NCBI GenBank assembly: GCA_002633025.1
Contig: NMRB01000926.1
Coordinates: forward strand, 75,528-139,527
Source: Notospermus geniculatus
Lineage: Eukaryota; Nemertea; Pilidiophora; Heteronemertea; Lineidae
Direction of reading: 5' to 3'
DNA: 64,000 nt
Shown here piece after piece: positions 10,955 through 21,852 of the stretch (position 1 is its first letter; every line of letters begins with the position of its first letter). The notes under the pieces were generated by a model. It had not been told where the DNA came from and did no database searches. It was given only the letters and a program-made list of their open reading frames with translations. The translations under genes were made by a program, and so were the position numbers.

Positions 10955-11341
10955 CATATATGTGACCCGGTGTAACGTTTTTGAGCGTTTCCCATCTGCC
11001 AGTGTTCCCCTGCTATTGTCTGACGGAATAAGCCGCGACTCGACAATGGAGGACACACAGAGAAACGTGTCGATCTATCTGCCAGTGTTTCCAGAACAAT
11101 AGAGGGAACACTGACACATGGAAACACTGGAAAACTTTACACCTGTACAGCAAAATGAGTCGGAAGTCGCACAGAAGAAGACCGAAGGTGGAACCAGACA
11201 GCAACCACAGAAATCGACCAAGTCAAATTTCACAATGGGCAAACAATCCTGAAATCAGCGAACCGTTGGTGTCACCTTGGACATGTTGGGTCTTCGTATG
11301 TGCGCATTCCGACTCATTTTGTCGTGCCGGGTCACATATGT
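10955..11341. mobile_element. Foldback element of the GGTGTAA family (E1)
   Basis: Nested inverted repeats: ATATGTGACCCGG at 10957 mirrors CCGGGTCACATAT at 11326; AATGAGTCGGAAGTCGCAC at 11154 mirrors the stretch at 11299-11321; and GGTGTAACG at 10969 mirrors ACTTTACACC ending at 11143. The core carries the family word TGACGGAATAAGC at 11019. No coding capacity; a non-autonomous foldback transposon is the likeliest reading. Confidence 0.6.
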
Positions 11342-11346
11342 TAATC

Positions 11347-11456
11347 GCATCCTGAGAATACCAGGTTCTCAGCGCTCGATCCCTTTGTCACCACATAGGC
11401 CTACATCTAAGGCGGTGCATGGGAGCGAGCACAGATCACTGATTCCTCGGGATGGT
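11347..11456. repeat. CTCAGGATGG-family foldback
   Basis: It starts CATCCTGAGAATACCAGGTT and ends with CTCGGGATGG, with GCGCTCGATCCCTTTGTCA mirrored by GGGAGCGAGCAC. Same family as 8977, 32671, 52950 and 53559. Confidence 0.6.
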
Positions 11457-11512
11457 TAACATGGTTCGACTTGTTTCCCAACGCCCCGGCTTGAGAACCT
11501 GCGGCTCCGTAT

Positions 11513-13290
11513 CCAGGTGTAATAGAATCGAATTTCCCCAGATATGTGATGTCCCCCAACAATACATTTACGGATTAAGCGGCACCATTGAATCGGTCTC
11601 TGGAGAGACCAAAACCCTTAATCCTGTGATAAACAATGCGGGGGGACATCAGAAAGACGAGGACATTAAGAAAATGGCGCCCGCCATGGAGGGGGACAGA
11701 CCGAAATGTCACCCCGAGAAAACATTGTTGACCGAGGCCGCCGAGGTCAACAATGTTTTTTCGAGGGGTGACATTTCGGTCTGTCCCCCGACATGAAAGG
11801 GTGCCATTTTCTATATCGTACCGATGTAGGCCTACATGTCCCAACTCGTCCCTGCGGCTGTGTCCGGCAGCGGCGGAATGCGTGCAGACGGATCATGGTC
11901 AACCACGATTTGGAAAAAAATTCCTTGGTGAAGGCTGAGTGTGCTAGTCTAGACCTAGGCCTATGTGTGAGTTAAATGACGGAGGAAACGTGGTATTCTT
12001 CCAAATGTGACATAGGCCTACATGTAGTATCATTCTGTTAGGCCTACATTGCGTAACAGTAGGCTTACTGGTAAATTTGAAGTCCATTGCACGTGCCTAG
12101 AGCTGCTGCGATTGAACTTGGCGCTGTCGCTGACATCGCTGGGTTGTTGTGCGGACAGGAAGCCTAGGCCTAGCATTTTATGACTGTTGAACATGCTATT
12201 CCCTCTATTCCACTCAGCCTTTTGGATGTATTGGTGGTAAACATGCTGATACTAAGCCAATCGACACCAGAATAGGATTTAATCGGCGCTCGATAGCCTA
12301 ATATGCGACTTCAAATATTCGAAGCGAGCAAACGAACAAACGTCCGCCATTTTGTTTTCCGTGAGCGGTGGACATTGCATCTTGAGCGGGAGACATTGAA
12401 AAATGTTCACCGCTCACGTGACGCGTCTGGGCCAATCATATTCACGGATTCTCTCTTGAGGTACGATATAATATTATATCGTACCTCAAGAGAGAATCCG
12501 TGAATATGATTGGCCCAGACGCGTCACGTGAGCGGTGAACATTTTTCAATGTCTCCCGCTCAAGATGCAATGTCCACCGCTCACGGAAAACAAAATGGCG
12601 GACGTTTGTTCGTTTGCTCGCTTCGAATATTTGAAGTCGCATATTAGGCTATCGAGCGCCGATTAAATCCTATTCTGGTGTCGATTGGCGTAGTATCAGC
12701 ATGTTTACCACCAATACATCCAAAAGGCTGAGTGGAATAGAGGGAATAGCATGTTCAACAGTCATAAAATGCTAGGCCTAGGCTTCCTGTCCGCACAACA
12801 ACCCAGCGATGTCAGCGACAGCGCCAAGTTCAATCGCAGCAGCTCTAGGCACGTGCAATGGACTTCAAATTTACCAGTAAGCCTACTGTTACGCAATGTA
12901 GGCCTAACAGAATGATACTACATGTAGGCCTATGTCACATTTGGAAGAATACCACGTTTCCTCCGTCATTTAACTCACACATAGGCCTAGGCCTAGACTA
13001 GCACACTCAGCCTTCACCAAGGAATTTTTTTCCAAATCGTGGTTGACCATGATCCGTCTGCACGCATTCCGCCGCTGCCGGACACAGCCGCAGGGACGAG
13101 TTGGGACATGTAGGCCTACATCGGTACGATATAGAAAATGGCACCCTTTCATGTCGGGGGACAGACCGAAATGTCACCCCTCGAAAAAACATTGTTGACC
13201 TCGGCGGCCTCGGTCAACAATGTTTTCTCGGGGTGACATTTCGGTCTGTCCCCCTCCATGGCGGGCGCCATTTTCTTAATATCACACCTG
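11513..13290. mobile_element. GGTGTAA-family foldback (E2) enclosing a giant palindrome
   Basis: The left end CAGGTGTAATAGAATCGAAT at 11513 is answered at the right by ATCACACCTG ending at 13290, the reversed terminus of the same family. The left part (11548-11652) is the family hairpin TGATGTCCCCCAACAATA ... GGGGGACATCA with the core ACGGATTAAGCGGC. Between the ends lies the near-perfect palindrome 11665-13280. So a larger foldback appears to have inserted in, or grown inside, a smaller one. Confidence 0.55.
11665..13280. repeat. 1,616-bp near-perfect palindrome, 808-bp arms, no spacer
   Basis: The arms meet at 12472/12473 inside GATATAATATTATATC and extend outward to ATTAAGAAAATGGCG (left) and its complement (right). 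By eye I find only isolated mismatches, for example around 12255 and 11949, so the arms are real separate copies with >99% identity. Each outer end contains its own ~108-bp hairpin (11687-11794 and 13151-13258) built from GACAGACCGAAATGTCACCC and its mirror. Inside each arm, CACGTGAC, a CCAAT-type word and AAAACAAAATGGCGGAC form a promoter-like stretch pointing away from the centre. The two 67-codon frames found here are mirror images of one another and not evidence of genes. Confidence 0.9.
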
Positions 13291-13327
13291 CTCGGTCCAT
13301 CAAGCATCTGTTTTTTGGGTGAAAAGA

Positions 13328-13536
13328 TGGAAAAGCCACTGACGTATGGATACGCACGCACGTTCTATGAAAGCTTGGCGAAGCAGCCTACCCGGCTGGT
13401 CCAATACGCGAAGAGCGGCCCATCGGGGATCCAACCAGAAAACCGAGGCTCAGTGGCACCGATGTTCCCATCGCACCGCTCTCACATCCCACAGAGGTTT
13501 CCCTGGAGAGCCCAAGCCAACAGGAGTAGGGATTGA
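13328..13536 (+). CDS. Possible small protein, 69 codons
   Basis: An ATG at 13328 opens a 69-residue frame of higher GC than its surroundings, rich in Arg, Pro and Ser (starts MEKPLTYGYARTFYESLAKQ, ends in a basic tail). I recognise no family. It begins 48 bases after the palindrome's right edge and could be the last exon of a gene whose start was displaced by the palindrome, since GTGAAAAG just before the ATG could act as an acceptor. Chance remains quite possible. Confidence 0.3.
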
Positions 13537-14455
13537 TTGTACTGGATTGATTGGGTTCTTATACCAGTAGAAGGCTTTTAGACAAGCTTACAAGAGACAG
13601 AATGCTGCTGGAACGGAGGTTCACAAGGCTTCACATACCGGTACTAAAAATTCCTAAGAGTCAAAAGTGGTGCCACGAAATATGACTTAGATGCAAAGGT
13701 TTACGTGTCAGTTTTCGCTTTATGATTGGTACAGCAGTAAGCAAGCCCTGTGGTGATTACTCTTGCCCATACGTTGTCAGTGCCATATTAAGTGGTGTTG
13801 TCAGCTGTGTTGTTGCCCCAGCACTGGAAACTGACCGTTTTTTACTAGTAAGAATATAGGGCACTGTCTACCACACCAAAGGAAGTGAGATACGGCCCTG
13901 ACGTTACTTAATCTCAACTCTTTGCTGACCACATACTCATACCTACCTCAAAAATCCACGAAAGGCACACCAGAAATCAATGCATCCCAAACCACATAAA
14001 TAGTACGAAGATAAACGTGTAGATGAGATTCATATCATGCATCTAGAAGCTATGAATTACACATTGATGAGCACCACCACAAGTACCATAAAATACCATT
14101 CTGATGAGCGTAACATAAATCAGTTAATACATGTACAATGTCAATCACGTGCAGGGATGTCACATAACCTTCTCGGATCATGAGACAGAGGCAGGGCTGT
14201 CAACTCACAAATTTTATTCGTTCAATATGTTCACTGCTGTTCCCTGCCTCTGGATCTTCTCTCATCAAATCAACAGAACAGGACAGGACAACTCATATAG
14301 TACCCCATACCGTGAAACATGAGCTACGGGAAGGAAACTCGACACCAACTTTTAGTCTAATCTGATGTCTCTTAGTCTAGATTTACTGATGAAAATGGGA
14401 TGAACGGTGGAAAAGTCACAATAACCATGACAACTTGAAAAGCTCAGGCACACTC
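13537..14455. other. Intergenic, no gene seen
   Basis: No exon, RNA gene or clear repeat found; only short chance frames. Confidence 0.4.
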
Positions 14456-14461
14456 TTTATT
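14456..14461 (-). terminator. AATAAA polyadenylation signal for BSDC1
   Basis: TTTATT on the plus strand, i.e. AATAAA on the minus strand, about 110 bases beyond the BSDC1 stop at 14573. Confidence 0.65.
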
Positions 14462-14572
14462 GTGAACAACCATATCTGATAATACCCCTTAACACTCCAT
14501 GAAACAAACTCCTGCTTCCTTGGAGAGTGATTTGTCTTCTTCTTTTTGACGCAGATATCCTGGTTTGTGGTC

Positions 14573-15911
14573 TCACTCCCAATTTTCCCAGTCATCATCC
14601 TGTGACAAAGACAAATCACATTTAGTTGAAGATGAAAGGAGTGACTTAACCAAAGGACTGCTACTCTAGCTGAAAGCCACTGAAGTGCATACAGCAAGTA
14701 GACCAAAATGTAAATGAATTCTTGAAGAAAACATTACTTCATACTTTCATACACTGCAAATCACGCTTTTGAAGGAATGGTCACAAAAGGCAAATACATG
14801 TACTTGTATGTCATGGATGAAACGAGAGAGATATCCTAGAAATACATGTATTACCTCTTCTAGTTGCTTCTCCACTGTGTCCAATGATATCTTCTTAGCT
14901 GCTTCCTGTGCCATCTTCAAATCTTCATCAGTCACCTCGATATCAAAGTCCTTTTCCCAGTCATCATCAAGACTAGACGATTCTTCAAAAGATGTTAAAA
15001 TGATAATTATGAATCAAGGACATTGAGTTGATAAACCAACTACATTTGTGCTGTTCTTTCACCTGGTTTAACACCTGACTGACTCGGTAACTTTGACAAG
15101 CCAGCTTTAGATACGGTACTCACCCTTGCTGTTTGAGCTGCCACAGCTCTCTGTCGGTGTATTATCATCTCGTCCAACGACGACCATATCTCCACTTACT
15201 TTCGATTTTACCACAACAAGTGTTGGCTGCTGACATTTCACATCATCAACAGGGTCTGACTCTTTAACCTTTTCCGTAGACAGTGATTTTTCTCTGCCAT
15301 TGGAGTTTGTTTCCTTGGACTCTTCCTCAAAAACTATTTTTGTGTCCCTCCCTAAACTTGGCCTGTCCTCCACAGATGAAGGAATGTCTGGTTTTTTATT
15401 ATCACAGATAGATTCATCATTTGGTGCAGACTCGGTAGAAGAGTCTGTACTTTTTGTATTTCCAGAAACGGGTTCCACCACACCGCAACCTAACCCATCT
15501 TTGGAGGCAATTAATGGTCTGGGTTTTACTTCAGTAATATTCTTATCATTGGAGCCAACAGTAATGCCTTCCACATCTAACTTGGCTGCTTCACCTCTGG
15601 GTATACAGGCGTCCTTTGGTGGTGAATTAGGCCCTGCCATATCTTCCCAATCTAAAGAAAAACAAATGGCACATCCTCAAACAATGATGACCGCAACCAT
15701 TGTCCTAATTCCTGATGACACAGGTATGTTATAGAGATTTTGCACAAGGTGGAGCGCACGAAATCTTACCATCTTCCCATCCAATTGTCTCACTTTTCAC
15801 TTTCTCAGCCCTTTTCTTCAACTCTCTTCTTCTCTCTTCATCTTTCTCTAAGTGGTGCAGCTTATAGAAATATCGTTGCCAGAATAGGGCATGTGAAACC
15901 TCTGAAGGCAC
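14573..15911 (-). CDS. BSDC1: BSD domain-containing protein 1, exons 6-9 (3' part)
   Basis: Four minus-strand exons: 15770-15911, 15124-15651, 14855-14982 and 14573-14599 (stop at 14573-14575). The first continues the BSD domain with VSHALFWQRYFYKLHHLEKD, which in the family follows directly on ...RALYTQLV. The 528-nt exon encodes a Ser/Thr/Asp-rich, presumably disordered linker. The third gives DDDWEKDFDIEVTDEDLKMA and the last DDDWENWE, both matching the acidic BSDC1 C-terminus. Joined to the exons at 946-3952, the frame totals 1,326 nt = 441 residues plus stop, close to the ~430 residues of vertebrate BSDC1. Every phase fits, so the two parts belong to one gene, although here they are in the wrong genomic order. 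Confidence 0.85.
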
Positions 15912-15967
15912 CTGTGAAATGGAGATAAATGATACTTCACAATCTAAACTCCTTTACGGCTGCATTG

Positions 15968-16372
15968 TACAGTCATTGACATTAGTTTATCTACACCTAC
16001 TACCTTGAATATTTCAAATACTACTGGGCCAATTTTAACACGGTTTGTACCACATGAAAGTATATAACCTTGGTCATATTTCTGCATCAAAATTTTGGAA
16101 ATATCATAATTATGTAATAGCTCATTAGAAAATCAACATTTTTATTACGGATTTTTTTTTGACTTTTGTTGCAGTTTTGATAGAATGGGAATTTCTAAGG
16201 ATTTTGGGCTTTGTTTCATCAAAATATCTCAAGTGGTTGCTGAGATATTTGAGATTATCAAAATTTTGATAGTTTGAGATTTTCGTGTTTTTCAGGAAAT
16301 TTTGATGTCATTAGTTAAAGCTAACCTCACAATATGGGCTTACAAAATTTTGGAACTTTTTGCTTTAACTGG
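15968..16372 (+). repeat. Inverted-repeat arm, partner of 424-845
   Basis: It starts TGTACAGTCATTGACATTAG and runs as the reverse complement of 424-845. It ends close to the undetermined base at 16452. See the entry at 424. Confidence 0.55.
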
Positions 16373-17094
16373 GCCGAGATATTCATACAGTAGAACTCGC
16401 CTATAACGTACCAGGTGGGACCAGCGATTTTTGTCCGTTATACACGAAATANGCAGTTCCACTGATTGCTCTTTTCCTACTTGCTCGTGCACACAGTATT
16501 ATTATTGGGACCTTGGCTTACCCTACCTAATACCTAATGTCTTGCAATGTATACTAATACTATTCCTAAGCCTAGTCTACTCATGACCCAAAAATGCCCA
16601 CATGGCTCAGCCACAGGCATATCGTTCTATACCTAGGCCTGCACACAGCCTGTGATGAGGATGTCATAATCCCTGTGTTACATGTTTTGTTTATTTCGCA
16701 AAATCATAGGCCTGCATTATCTACAAATCCCACATTGGATTGGAACTGCCTGAATTTGTTGATCATGACCGTGATAACTTGTGTATGTATGGTATTGGTA
16801 TGGTATGAAATCTATAGAAGGCCTAGCTAGAGTAGACGACTGGGCAGCATAACCTAAGTCACACCGCAACGCATCTTCAATACCTTATCTGAAATAAATA
16901 AACTTGATTATGCAATAAACATATCATCAATTTGGCCTCCATAAAACATGTATAGTCTCTAACAATAAGAATAGCACATGCAAAATTCTGACAGAGACAC
17001 AAAATGAACAAAAAGATAATGAGACAAGACCTCTTCAAAAAAGTTTCTTTATTGACTAACACTAACGGGCAAATTCATATTCGACTAAGTACTA

Positions 17095-17571
17095 CCAAAA
17101 ATAGATAAAGACCAAAAATGTACCACTCTCAACGTTGAAAAGCATAAAATTGGCAGCTATCTCCCTAAAAACTTGGACGATCTGAGAGTTACTGCACCAA
17201 GTCAAAGAATTAGACACTGGCTACAAGCAGTATAAAATTCAATCAAATCCATCCACTGGTTTCAGAGATATCAATCTTTAAATAGATGACTATACCTCAG
17301 ACTGGCATGGACCAGCACGTTGAGTTCATTTTTTTAAATATAGGTGGCGCAGGACCCTTTAATTGCTAATTACTCATTAGGGAATGCACGGATTTGCAAA
17401 CAACGTTGTGATTAGTATTCCTTGTGCCCCTGCCTATATTTTGGTGCCAAACGTTTTTAGATTTTTGCAACTTTTTTGATCATGCGCCACCTATTATTTA
17501 AAAAAATAACTAAAACCCTTGGGCTGGGCCGGTTTCAGAGTGGTATATTTTTGGTCTTTATCTATTTTTGG
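17095..17571. mobile_element. 477-bp TIR element with TACTA target duplication
   Basis: Present in copy B, absent at the matching point of copy A (about 2440). Ends are CCAAAAATAGATAAAGACCA and its reverse complement, continuing for about 35 bp with one mismatch. TACTA is duplicated at 17090-17094 and 17572-17576 and single in copy A. No transposase frame; non-autonomous DNA transposon. Confidence 0.85.
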
Positions 17572-18106
17572 TACTACTATTGTGTAGTATTCTTCCAACT
17601 GAAAAAACAAGAAGATATGAAAGCAATGATCGCAAGTACAACTACAAGAGTGAATTACTGTGTATATGTTACGAATCAATCAACTGTGAATAATTGTGAT
17701 TCTGTATAGGATATGTCGTCATGTGTGACATATATATATTGGCTACCATGTGAAACACCGTGTTGGCCTACCGCCGTACCAGTACGCCCAACAAACACTA
17801 GACCTATTAGGCCTAACAGATGATGAAATTAGCGGCTTGGCCTTGTCTCTACTCTGCCGATTCACTCATTCAGTGATTGTGAATGAGTCAGACAGAGTCA
17901 GACCCAATTCTGAATAAAAAATAAATAGGCCTAGGCTAGCTAGGCATGCGGACAAGCTGATGTTTGTCGAACAAGTCAAATAAATTTGAAACATTCACAT
18001 GACTGACGACTGTCATGACTGTCAAAATGTACAGACAACAGTGTACATCAATGCACACACACTACACAGCATGCAGGCACAGAACGTACGCAGTTTAGTT
18101 ACGTAC

Positions 18107-18280
18107 CTTATCTTTCACAGTCTGTAGCCAGCTTCCCAGCCACCCGCAGTCATTTCCACCACTGAAAACAAAGATGACATTATACAGAAGTTGAACTTTT
18201 CCTAATTATTAACAAAAGATTGAAACCGAAATTGGGAAATATGTCACTTTTTCTCTGCGTTCTCACCTGGCACCTGCCAT
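18107..18280 (-). CDS. BSDC1: Second copy of BSDC1 exons 1 and 2
   Basis: Exon 1 coding part 18267-18280 (ATG at 18280) and exon 2 18107-18161 encode the same 23 residues as 3939-3952 and 3779-3833, with the same GT-AG borders (exon 2 donor GTACGT instead of GTGCGT). The next exons (MEFVRKDL... onward) are missing between here and 15911, where the undetermined base at 16452 interrupts the sequence. Most likely the other allele of the same gene. Confidence 0.8.
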
Positions 18281-18682
18281 TTTGCAATTTTTGTTTTATC
18301 TCTAGATCCGCGTTGTGAGCATCTGTTACTGATTCCGTGGTTGCCGGGAAGAGAATGGCGGTCGTGTCACCCTCACGTCTTTCCGGCCTCGTCTCCCCTG
18401 CGCCTGCCCGCTTCGTTCCACACTTAAATTTGAAAAGCGCAGTTGATTAGGATATTCAAAATTTGCTTTAGGCAGCCAGGTTAGTTCGCCAGATCACCGC
18501 CGCCGGCGTAGCTAGCTACGTAGTCATTATTGAGCGGGAATAATCAAGTTGCCCCGTTGGGGGGGGGAGAATTTTCATATTGGCAGCAAATTCGATCTCC
18601 TAGGCCTACCCTACTTGATACGGCTTGATACTTTACCACGAGATGATCTCTGCCATCCATCCATCCATAAAGATAGGCCTAA

Positions 18683-19013
18683 GGCCAAAAAAAATAAAGT
18701 ATTTGTTTCTTGTCCGCGCCCGCGTCATTCCCAGGCCCTCCGCATCGAAAATTTTTTTTCTCACCAATTTCAAATTTCCCCACTTTGCTTACGCAGCGCC
18801 TTCTAATGCACTGAAATGCTTCATCACTTGAAATCATCTTTATTTTTCATGAAATTCTGTGCTTTAAACATGTAGAGAGATGGTTTGCTGGTGGTATTTC
18901 CCCCATCCATGAAGAAAACGGAAAAAAAATTATTTGAAAATAAAAAAAATTCGCATGCCCGCATCAATTTTTGCTGAGTTGCTGGACAAGAAACAGACAA
19001 TTTTTTTTGGGCC
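18683..19013. mobile_element. 331-bp PIF/Harbinger-type MITE
   Basis: It starts GGCCAAAAAAAATAAAG and ends CAATTTTTTTTGGGCC, with a shared subterminal GTTTCTTGTCC. TAA flanks both sides (18680-18682 and 19014-19016) and is single at 4371-4373 in copy A. A TAA/TTA trinucleotide duplication with GG...CC ends is typical of PIF/Harbinger elements. No coding capacity. Confidence 0.8.
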
Positions 19014-19046
19014 TAATGCCCCCGTTTTTATATGAAAATCTTATCA

Positions 19047-19156
19047 TTTTACCATGGTAATTTCGCACGGTAAAGGACAGTTTACCATGGTATAATTGGC
19101 TTTCACCATGGTAAAACTTCTTTTACCGTGCGAAATTATTCACCATGGTAAAATGG
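19047..19156. repeat. Palindromic ACCATGGTAAAA hairpin, copy B
   Basis: The more regular allele of the hairpin at 4406-4512, with TTTCGCACGGTAAA mirrored by TTTACCGTGCGAAA. Confidence 0.65.
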
Positions 19157-19992
19157 AGAATATTTTTTATAAGGGGCAGAAGTTAGCGTCAATCGCTCTG
19201 CTGCGCACCTCCAGACACAAACTGTGGTGACGGAGGGAGCGAGTATTAAAAATCCCTGATTACCTCAGGATGATGCCATCGTAGGCCTAATTCGGTAGTC
19301 TTTAAATCGAATATACGAAATTCATGAACCAAGAAACAAATCTAATCATCACGGATAATTTGAGAGTAAACCCCCCTCGATAGCTTTTGATCGCGACCAT
19401 AAAAATAATTGAACCAATTCTAATGTCGTCATTAAAGCGGCAGAGCGGTCTCTGATGAGGAACATTCAACGTGAAATCAGGCGTTTATCGGCAGGAGAAT
19501 CCGTCGTTGATTTCAACGATTTCTCTTCTTCACTGGATTTGCATCCGCCTGAGCTGTGCATGATACGGCTTGAATTATGATCGCAAGAACGGAAATTTAA
19601 CGGAATTAAAACCAGTGAACTCTTGAGGGAGGACGGGGATCCCAGCTCGACAGAGGGCAGCACACCGAAACCCGGTCCTAATACAATGGACGCCTCTTGT
19701 GTGCGAAATTGATCAGGACCGGGATGTCAGACAGTTTCATTTCAATAGTTTTAACCACTAGCGACACCTAATGTCGGCTATCGTCCCCACTTTGACGCCA
19801 TGCAATACAGCGAAGGCAGCTTTTTTGATTGGTTCTTCCTTCGATTGTCAATTCCGTTTCGTTTCTATCTGTTCCGATGATTATAATGAGCCGCACGATA
19901 TGCTGTGTTCTGATAGCTGAATTAGCCAACGGTGAATTCAATAAGCGGCGTTTCATCTGAGATCGACTGCCGGAAAACCTTTCGCACGACAG

Positions 19993-21636
19993 GCCGAAAA
20001 TATCTTTAGAATGTTTGCTAAAATAACAAAACTGATGATCGGAAAATTATTCGGTATCTCTCTCTCATATCATAAACATTCCTACCTTTATTTCTTATTA
20101 TTCTTGCAGTACCTGAATTCCGCTAATTCATCGAATCATATCGCATGAATAAACTGGTTTGTTTAGATGACATACCCATTGCGCTGAAAATGCTGACGAT
20201 TATTGAATGGTGGACTTCATCGATACAATGCAAGTATCTGCTTGACACATTAGCCCGGCTCTGTCTGGCATGGATTAGGAGGTGTTAGCAGCAATTACCA
20301 TGTTTAGCATGCCATCGATTGCAGTATCGATCACACCGGGGAGAATTGTTGTGATCAGATTCAGATGCAGAGGGGAAGACCTGGTGGCATCATCGGTAAC
20401 TGAATATGATGTGTGAATGGTATCACTCGCCGGTCATCCATCCAAGCACTGACCGAACGTTGCTTACTTCCAGATTTGAGCCCATCGCTCACCAGCACAG
20501 AGACCATAGGAAATCCTTGGTGCAGGGGTTAGGCCGCGCCATCATGACAAGGGGAGGGGGCCGGGTACTCACAGTGAACACGATGCTGAGCTGTCAGGTT
20601 TCGTCAGGTAGTAGGCAAGATATTATTTTGTTTAGTGGTCTCTTTACCGCGACAAAATATGTAGGCGACAACGTAATCAACCGATTGGCCTGAGGCCAAT
20701 TCAGAGAGTGGCTGCATCGAAAAAACGCCCGTCGTCACGAATGCATGCCACTGATCGAAGCCCACTTTGCAGGATTTTCTTGCACCTTTCCTTCATGGCA
20801 ATACCAGCTTCACTTTATACTGCGTCATATTCCGGCGCTTGACCACCTCCAGACGACATCAATCAATAGTTCCGTGCTGCGGAAATAGAATTAGATCGGT
20901 TCACATTCTCCTCCGATATTGAGGATCCAGTCATGACCTTGAGTCTATTTTCCGCGCAAGCGATCAATTCAGGAGAGCCCTTTTTAGCATCCTTTACTTC
21001 AATGACATTGGTGTGTCAAATTGCATCTTCTTTTTAATGCTTATCCAGGTTCAGCTTCGTCTGCGAAGGAAACTTTATCCCAAAACTTGTCCCGATAACC
21101 GAGTCACAACCATCTTTGGAAAAAGCATTACATTTTGTACTTTCTCTCGTCGTTCAGTATTTTATGCAACAAACACTGAATATTCTATTCACCACTTTCA
21201 TATCTGCAGCGGAAACATTCCATAGCAAACACGAAAAAAAACGGCCTCCTGTATCTTCTTAGAGTGAATCTGCCTAGATGCCTCTGTTTAAGACATAATC
21301 AGATTGCCTTCTGTCAGATCGATTCAATCCTTTCACTCGATAACTGGCGTCATTATCAGTGATAAAAAACAAAATAAGATAGAAGCGTGCTTCTGAGGAT
21401 GCTTCGTCAATCTCATCTCCAGGGAAATCCTATTCACTTTGCCTTCCAATGGCTTGTGTTATGGGTGTACTGAAGGCTAATAACCGAATCACAAACCTAA
21501 TAGATCGTCACCCGGATCGGAATTTTTACGTGAGAACCGCCCATAGAGATGTCGCTCTTGTCGAATAAATGTTGTTGGCCAACCCAATGCACTGATGAGG
21601 GGTTTGAAAGATTTCTGGCCATGCCGATTGGAGATT
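19993..21636. other. No gene seen
   Basis: Only short frames without splice context or family resemblance. Unique-looking sequence with few repeats. Confidence 0.4.
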
Positions 21637-21727
21637 TAACACCACACCCCTTGCTACGATATAATAAAAGGAGTCGTCCTCCAGAAATTTCGCAAATTTT
21701 CGACCCCAACCGGGGTCTTCTTCAGGC

Positions 21728-21831
21728 TTCACCCCTTGCTACAAGTGCCCAGATTGCCCCGATTATTTACTGCATATTCAGATATCGAGTGGCAGGCAGC
21801 CACTTTTTGATATTTGTACTGAGGGGTGAAA
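21728..21831. repeat. AAGTGCCCAG foldback
   Basis: Palindromic arms GCTTCACCCCTTGCTACAAG and TTTGTACTGAGGGGTGAA. Relatives at 22392-22497 and 31082-31200. Confidence 0.6.
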
Positions 21832-21852
21832 AGCAAACATGCCGAAATGTGC

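Larger units (their letters stand above)
16465..19992. repeat. Large duplicated segment, copy B
   Basis: Second copy of 1832-5340, starting just after the undetermined base at 16452. It lacks the 753-bp element of copy A and instead carries two elements of its own (17095-17571 and 18683-19013). It lacks BSDC1 exons 3-5, which in copy A lie just left of the shared part. Beyond 19992 it continues into DNA not present next to copy A. Confidence 0.85.

Noticed and set aside
12303-12642. Two 67-codon frames with identical protein on opposite strands
   Set aside because: They are mirror images created by the palindrome, with no splice or family evidence.
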